From: Gilliamella mensalis
GTDB lineage: Bacteria > Pseudomonadota > Gammaproteobacteria > Enterobacterales > Orbaceae
Length of the DNA stretch: 64,000 nt
Direction of reading: 5' to 3'
Assembly (NCBI RefSeq): GCF_900103085.1
Contig: NZ_FMWR01000014.1
Coordinates: 124,001-188,000, forward strand
Numbering within the stretch: the stretch's first letter is position 1; each line of letters begins with the position of its first letter. This document shows positions 61,462 to 64,000 of this stretch, one piece after another. A model generated the notes under the pieces. The model worked only from the letters and a program-made list of their open reading frames with translations. It had not been told where the DNA came from and did no database searches. The translations under genes were made by a program, and so were the position numbers.

Positions 61462-62295
61462 TCATACTTTTTCAAATTTTCCGCCCATGCAAACCAATTT
61501 ACTATGCCAGTTAGAACCATATAAATCGCCGTTATGCTCTATTGATTTGATTTTATAATCGCCGTTATATTCTGTCTGTTTTGATTCAACGCTAATTAAT
61601 GAACCAATTCTGTAATGAGGATTACACAGTGTTGTAATTTCTAGTCCATCGTTGCTTTTTTGGGGGCAGCCAATCATGCCAGTATTCCTAGAAATAACCC
61701 ACCCAGCATCATTGGCAAGCGCTTTACCTTTGGGTATAACAACTAGCTGATCATCTTGTATAGACCAGTCAGCGTTATTGTTTATAGCTATTTTATGCAT
61801 AGCCTCGCGTGTGTCGCACATAAGTACTTTACCGCGAGGTAATACTCTATCATTAGGTAAATCAATGTTACCTTTTTGAACGCCAAAACTACTCACTGCT
61901 TCATTTAGAAAGTCACTATCTTTTTGCCCTTTTTGCAAAGTTTTAATGATTGTTTTTTCGTTATATGCTCGATGACCGTCACCGCATCGCATTGTTGTAA
62001 TGATATCTTGCCCAGAGAATTTATTTTCAACAGTCAAAATATCGCCACAAAATATCAAACGCAGAACATCTTCTTGATAGCAGACTGATAATTCTAAAAA
62101 ATGATATTGTTTGCTAGTAATGAGATTACGAGTTGAATCATTAAGATTATAAATTGATATTTCACCCGTGTTCGGCTCGGAAGTGAGTGTTTTTTTAATA
62201 GAAAAAGTAACACGCAACCTATCGATTACAATAGATTCTTTTCGATTACCTATTTTAAGTTCTAGAACTCGACCGAATTGCCTCACGATATTCAC
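61462..62295 (-). CDS. Baseplate hub protein
   Basis: 277 aa. N-terminal VRQFGRVLELKIGNRKESIV, KKTLTSEPNTGEISIYNLND and later RCGDGHRAYNEK, ending HYRIGSLISVESKQTEYNGD, in the style of XkdQ/gp27-like hub proteins. Joins the spike to the tail tube. Overlaps the plug gene by 41 nt. Confidence 0.85.
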   Translation of the reverse strand: MNIVRQFGRVLELKIGNRKESIVIDRLRVTFSIKKTLTSEPNTGEISIYNLNDSTRNLITSKQYHFLELSVCYQEDVLRLIFCGDILTVENKFSGQDIITTMRCGDGHRAYNEKTIIKTLQKGQKDSDFLNEAVSSFGVQKGNIDLPNDRVLPRGKVLMCDTREAMHKIAINNNADWSIQDDQLVVIPKGKALANDAGWVISRNTGMIGCPQKSNDGLEITTLCNPHYRIGSLISVESKQTEYNGDYKIKSIEHNGDLYGSNWHSKLVCMGGKFEKV

Positions 62296-62599
62296 CTTTA
62301 GACTTAATCAACACTTGCATTCTATTATTTAAATCATCTTTAGATATAGCATTAATTCCAAACCCTGACTTGTCATCTAAAACCAACACAAAAGGTAAAT
62401 TAAACTCAATTAATGATGGACTACCGACAGAAAGGCCTTTATTTTTTGTGATATATTCATCTTTATCAATATCAAATAAATCAAATTGATATCCTGTTAA
62501 AATTGCGTTATATCTCATCGTTAACCGTAAATTCATATCGTATAGCGAGAATGATTGTTCTAACACATCATCGGTCGTTGTTTGAATTATATACACCAT
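62255..62599 (-). CDS. Baseplate plug-type protein
   Basis: 114 aa. QSFSLYDMNLRLTMRYNAIL, GLSVGSPSLIEFNLPFVLVL and FGINAISKDDLNNRMQVLI match the small plug/hub accessory family known from contractile phages such as Pam3. Overlaps the hub gene. Confidence 0.75.
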   Translation of the reverse strand: MVYIIQTTTDDVLEQSFSLYDMNLRLTMRYNAILTGYQFDLFDIDKDEYITKNKGLSVGSPSLIEFNLPFVLVLDDKSGFGINAISKDDLNNRMQVLIKSKGEYREAIRSSSRT

Positions 62600-62616
62600 A
62601 CCCCCTAAAAATATTA

Positions 62617-63300
62617 TTAATCTTCAACTTTCTTTGGCTGTGTTTTACCCAAATTTCTTGTCTTCGGTTTCGGTACACTCAAACCGATAGCTATTTGTGT
62701 TTCTACAATAAAAATTTCTCTAAAAGTCAACGTGAATTCGCCACTAGTATTTTGCTTTTGAGTAAGCCCAACTGAGGTGAGGATCATGTTTTTATACTGC
62801 CGCGAGTTAGTCTGTAGCGTTACAGGCTCACCACTGCGCTGTATTGATAACAATTTCTCGTATGCATCTGCGATACGATCTGATGATAAACTGTTTAACA
62901 GCGGAGATTGATAATCAGGTAGAAAATCAGCTATAACATGATTAACAGCTTTTGCGCCAGTTTTAAAATGTGATGCAAAACGATTAACCACATTTTCAGC
63001 TTGTGCAGTTACTGTCTTAATCGACATTGGCAACGGATAATCAGAAAAATTAAAACCTAATAAATTATCAAATGAAACTAAATTAGTTGCGTATCCAACA
63101 ACTAAACCATTAACAGTAACTTCTTTGGGTTCTAACATTGCATGATCTACAATATTAGCCCCATTTTCAATCGGGTTTTCCGTTACTTTTAGCTTTGATG
63201 TGTGTTGTTCAACTGTATTAATATCAAGACTAAATGTCGCGCTCTCAGTAATAATCAAACCACTATTTTTTGAAAATTCATTCAATATAGATTGAAACAT
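62617..63300 (-). CDS. Dit-like baseplate/tail protein
   Basis: 227 aa. The N-terminal domain has the Dit-like pattern NPIENGANIVDHAMLEPKEV TVNGLVVG and VTLQTNSRQYKNMILTSVGL with FTLTFREIFIVETQ; the C-terminus is a basic Pro/Lys tail. Lies between tape measure and plug as expected for the tube-baseplate junction. Start overlaps the tape-measure stop by 1 nt. Confidence 0.85.
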   Translation of the reverse strand: MFQSILNEFSKNSGLIITESATFSLDINTVEQHTSKLKVTENPIENGANIVDHAMLEPKEVTVNGLVVGYATNLVSFDNLLGFNFSDYPLPMSIKTVTAQAENVVNRFASHFKTGAKAVNHVIADFLPDYQSPLLNSLSSDRIADAYEKLLSIQRSGEPVTLQTNSRQYKNMILTSVGLTQKQNTSGEFTLTFREIFIVETQIAIGLSVPKPKTRNLGKTQPKKVED

Positions 63301-64000
63301 TAGTTAGATCCTAAAGCCGTTTGTGTGTTATCGTTTATCCGTCTTGCGGTGTTATCTACAATATTATAAACGTTATCAAAACCCTCTTGTGGGGTGGTAA
63401 CATTCATCGTATTATTGATTGTTACTGCATTGTTATTATTTACATTTTTGTTGGCTGACATGATACCGCTTGCTTTTGCACCGTCAGTGCTGAGTTTCCC
63501 GTAAATGTTCGTATTTGTTAATCGTTTAGTTGTTACCTCGACATCTTTGTCATCATCTTCACCTAACCCTATCCACGATAATACTCCTTTCACTTTACTT
63601 TTAACCGTATCAATGAATCCAAAAAACCTCTCTTTTATCCAGTCAATCGCATTCTTGAATGGTGCTGTAATTGATTCATGAATTTGTAAAAACTTTTCAG
63701 CAAATTTGTTGATAGTATCTTCACTATCTCCGATCCACTGATTGAACAAATCTTTCACAAAATCCCATGCGGATTTAAACGGTGCGATAATAAAATCTAG
63801 AATAGACCAGAGCGTTTCACCTAGTTTTTCGGTAATCAAGGTGATGTCATCTTTCCAGATGTCAAATAAATCATTAACGAATTTCCAAGCGGCTTTAAAC
63901 GGTGTGATAATAAAGTCTAAGATAGCCCAGAATGTTTTACCTAGTTTTTCGGTAATAGTGGTGGTATCATCTTCCCAGATATCGAAGAAATCATTAATCA
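63300..64000 (-). CDS. Tape measure protein, C-terminal part, cut by window edge
   Basis: Open to the window edge in the same frame (TTG at 63839 is internal, not a start). Contains 40-residue tandem repeats such as ITEKLGKTFWAILDFIITPF KAAWKFVNDLFDIW, and ends in a low-complexity Asn/Thr stretch (NKNVNNNNAVTINNTMNVTT). Amphipathic and hydrophobic helices of this kind are common in tape-measure C-termini. Position before the Dit-like gene supports the call. Confidence 0.85.
   Translation of the reverse strand, partial: INDFFDIWEDDTTTITEKLGKTFWAILDFIITPFKAAWKFVNDLFDIWKDDITLITEKLGETLWSILDFIIAPFKSAWDFVKDLFNQWIGDSEDTINKFAEKFLQIHESITAPFKNAIDWIKERFFGFIDTVKSKVKGVLSWIGLGEDDDKDVEVTTKRLTNTNIYGKLSTDGAKASGIMSANKNVNNNNAVTINNTMNVTTPQEGFDNVYNIVDNTARRINDNTQTALGSN
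63661..64000 (-). repeat. 120-bp tandem repeats in the tape measure gene
   Basis: 63781-63900 and 63901-64000 are the same sequence offset by exactly 120 bp with few changes; 63661-63780 is a third, more diverged unit in register. Each encodes one 40-aa unit. The array continues beyond the window. Confidence 0.9.

Larger units (their letters stand above)
54945..64000. mobile_element. Prophage 2 (contractile-tailed), left part
   Basis: From the 84-aa gene remnant to the window edge: acetyltransferase, Tfa, collar fibre, DUF2612, baseplate J, gp25-like, gp138-like spike, lipoprotein, hub, plug, Dit-like and tape measure. Baseplate J, spike and wedge proteins define a myovirus. The left boundary is set by the first phage-like gene only; the right end is not in the window. 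Confidence 0.88.

Overview
The window is AT-rich gammaproteobacterial DNA carrying one complete prophage and the left part of a second. Housekeeping products (TopB, ZntB, DusA, Rep, EndA, YegQ/TrhP) resemble their enterobacterial counterparts closely. The strong A+T bias and an oxygen-independent heme-degradation cluster suggest a host-associated microaerophile or anaerobe, possibly Orbales (Gilliamella/Frischella-like). That placement is inference; no marker gene for taxonomy is present.

Layout. 1-17.1 kb is chromosome: the 5' end of an MgtA/MgtB-type Mg2+ ATPase, an unknown membrane protein, topB, zntB, and a heme locus. The heme locus has a leftward operon chuW-chuX-chuY-hmuU-hmuV and a rightward pair hmuT-TonB receptor. 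The two face away from each other across a 314-nt control region with two near-consensus Fur boxes. dusA, rep and tRNA-Arg(UCU) follow.

17.16-51.32 kb is prophage 1, a lambda/HK97-type siphovirus inserted in the 3' half of the tRNA-Arg gene. A 61-nt direct repeat marks attL and attR, and paired 12-bp-spaced repeats next to each are probable integrase arm sites. From right to left it holds: integrase; AlpA-like excisionase candidate; a rightward replication operon (SNF2-like helicase, VRR-NUC, family A DNA polymerase, DUF2815, DUF2800, small proteins); a CI/Cro-type switch with three matching 14-bp operators; a leftward primase-helicase; a Q-like gene followed by a strong promoter and three stacked terminators; a lysis cassette (holin, SAR endolysin with a P1 Lyz-type cysteine trio, a 21-aa membrane peptide, Rz with Rz1 in another frame); HNH and terminase; head; and tail genes. 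The tail genes include a -1 frameshift gpG/gpGT pair, a lipoprotein moron, and a side-tail fibre interrupted at an A9 run.

51.3-54.9 kb is chromosome again (endA, trhP/yegQ, a small unknown gene). From about 54.95 kb to the right edge lies part of prophage 2, a contractile-tailed (myovirus) element: tail fibre and Tfa, DUF2612, baseplate J, gp25-like wedge, gp138-like spike, lipoprotein moron, hub, plug, Dit-like protein and the end of a tape measure with 120-bp tandem repeats. The two prophages are structurally unrelated but share three things: an 84-aa unknown gene at the fibre end (frameshifted in prophage 2), a 37-nt identical terminator/RBS cassette, and a lipoprotein gene placed just before that cassette.
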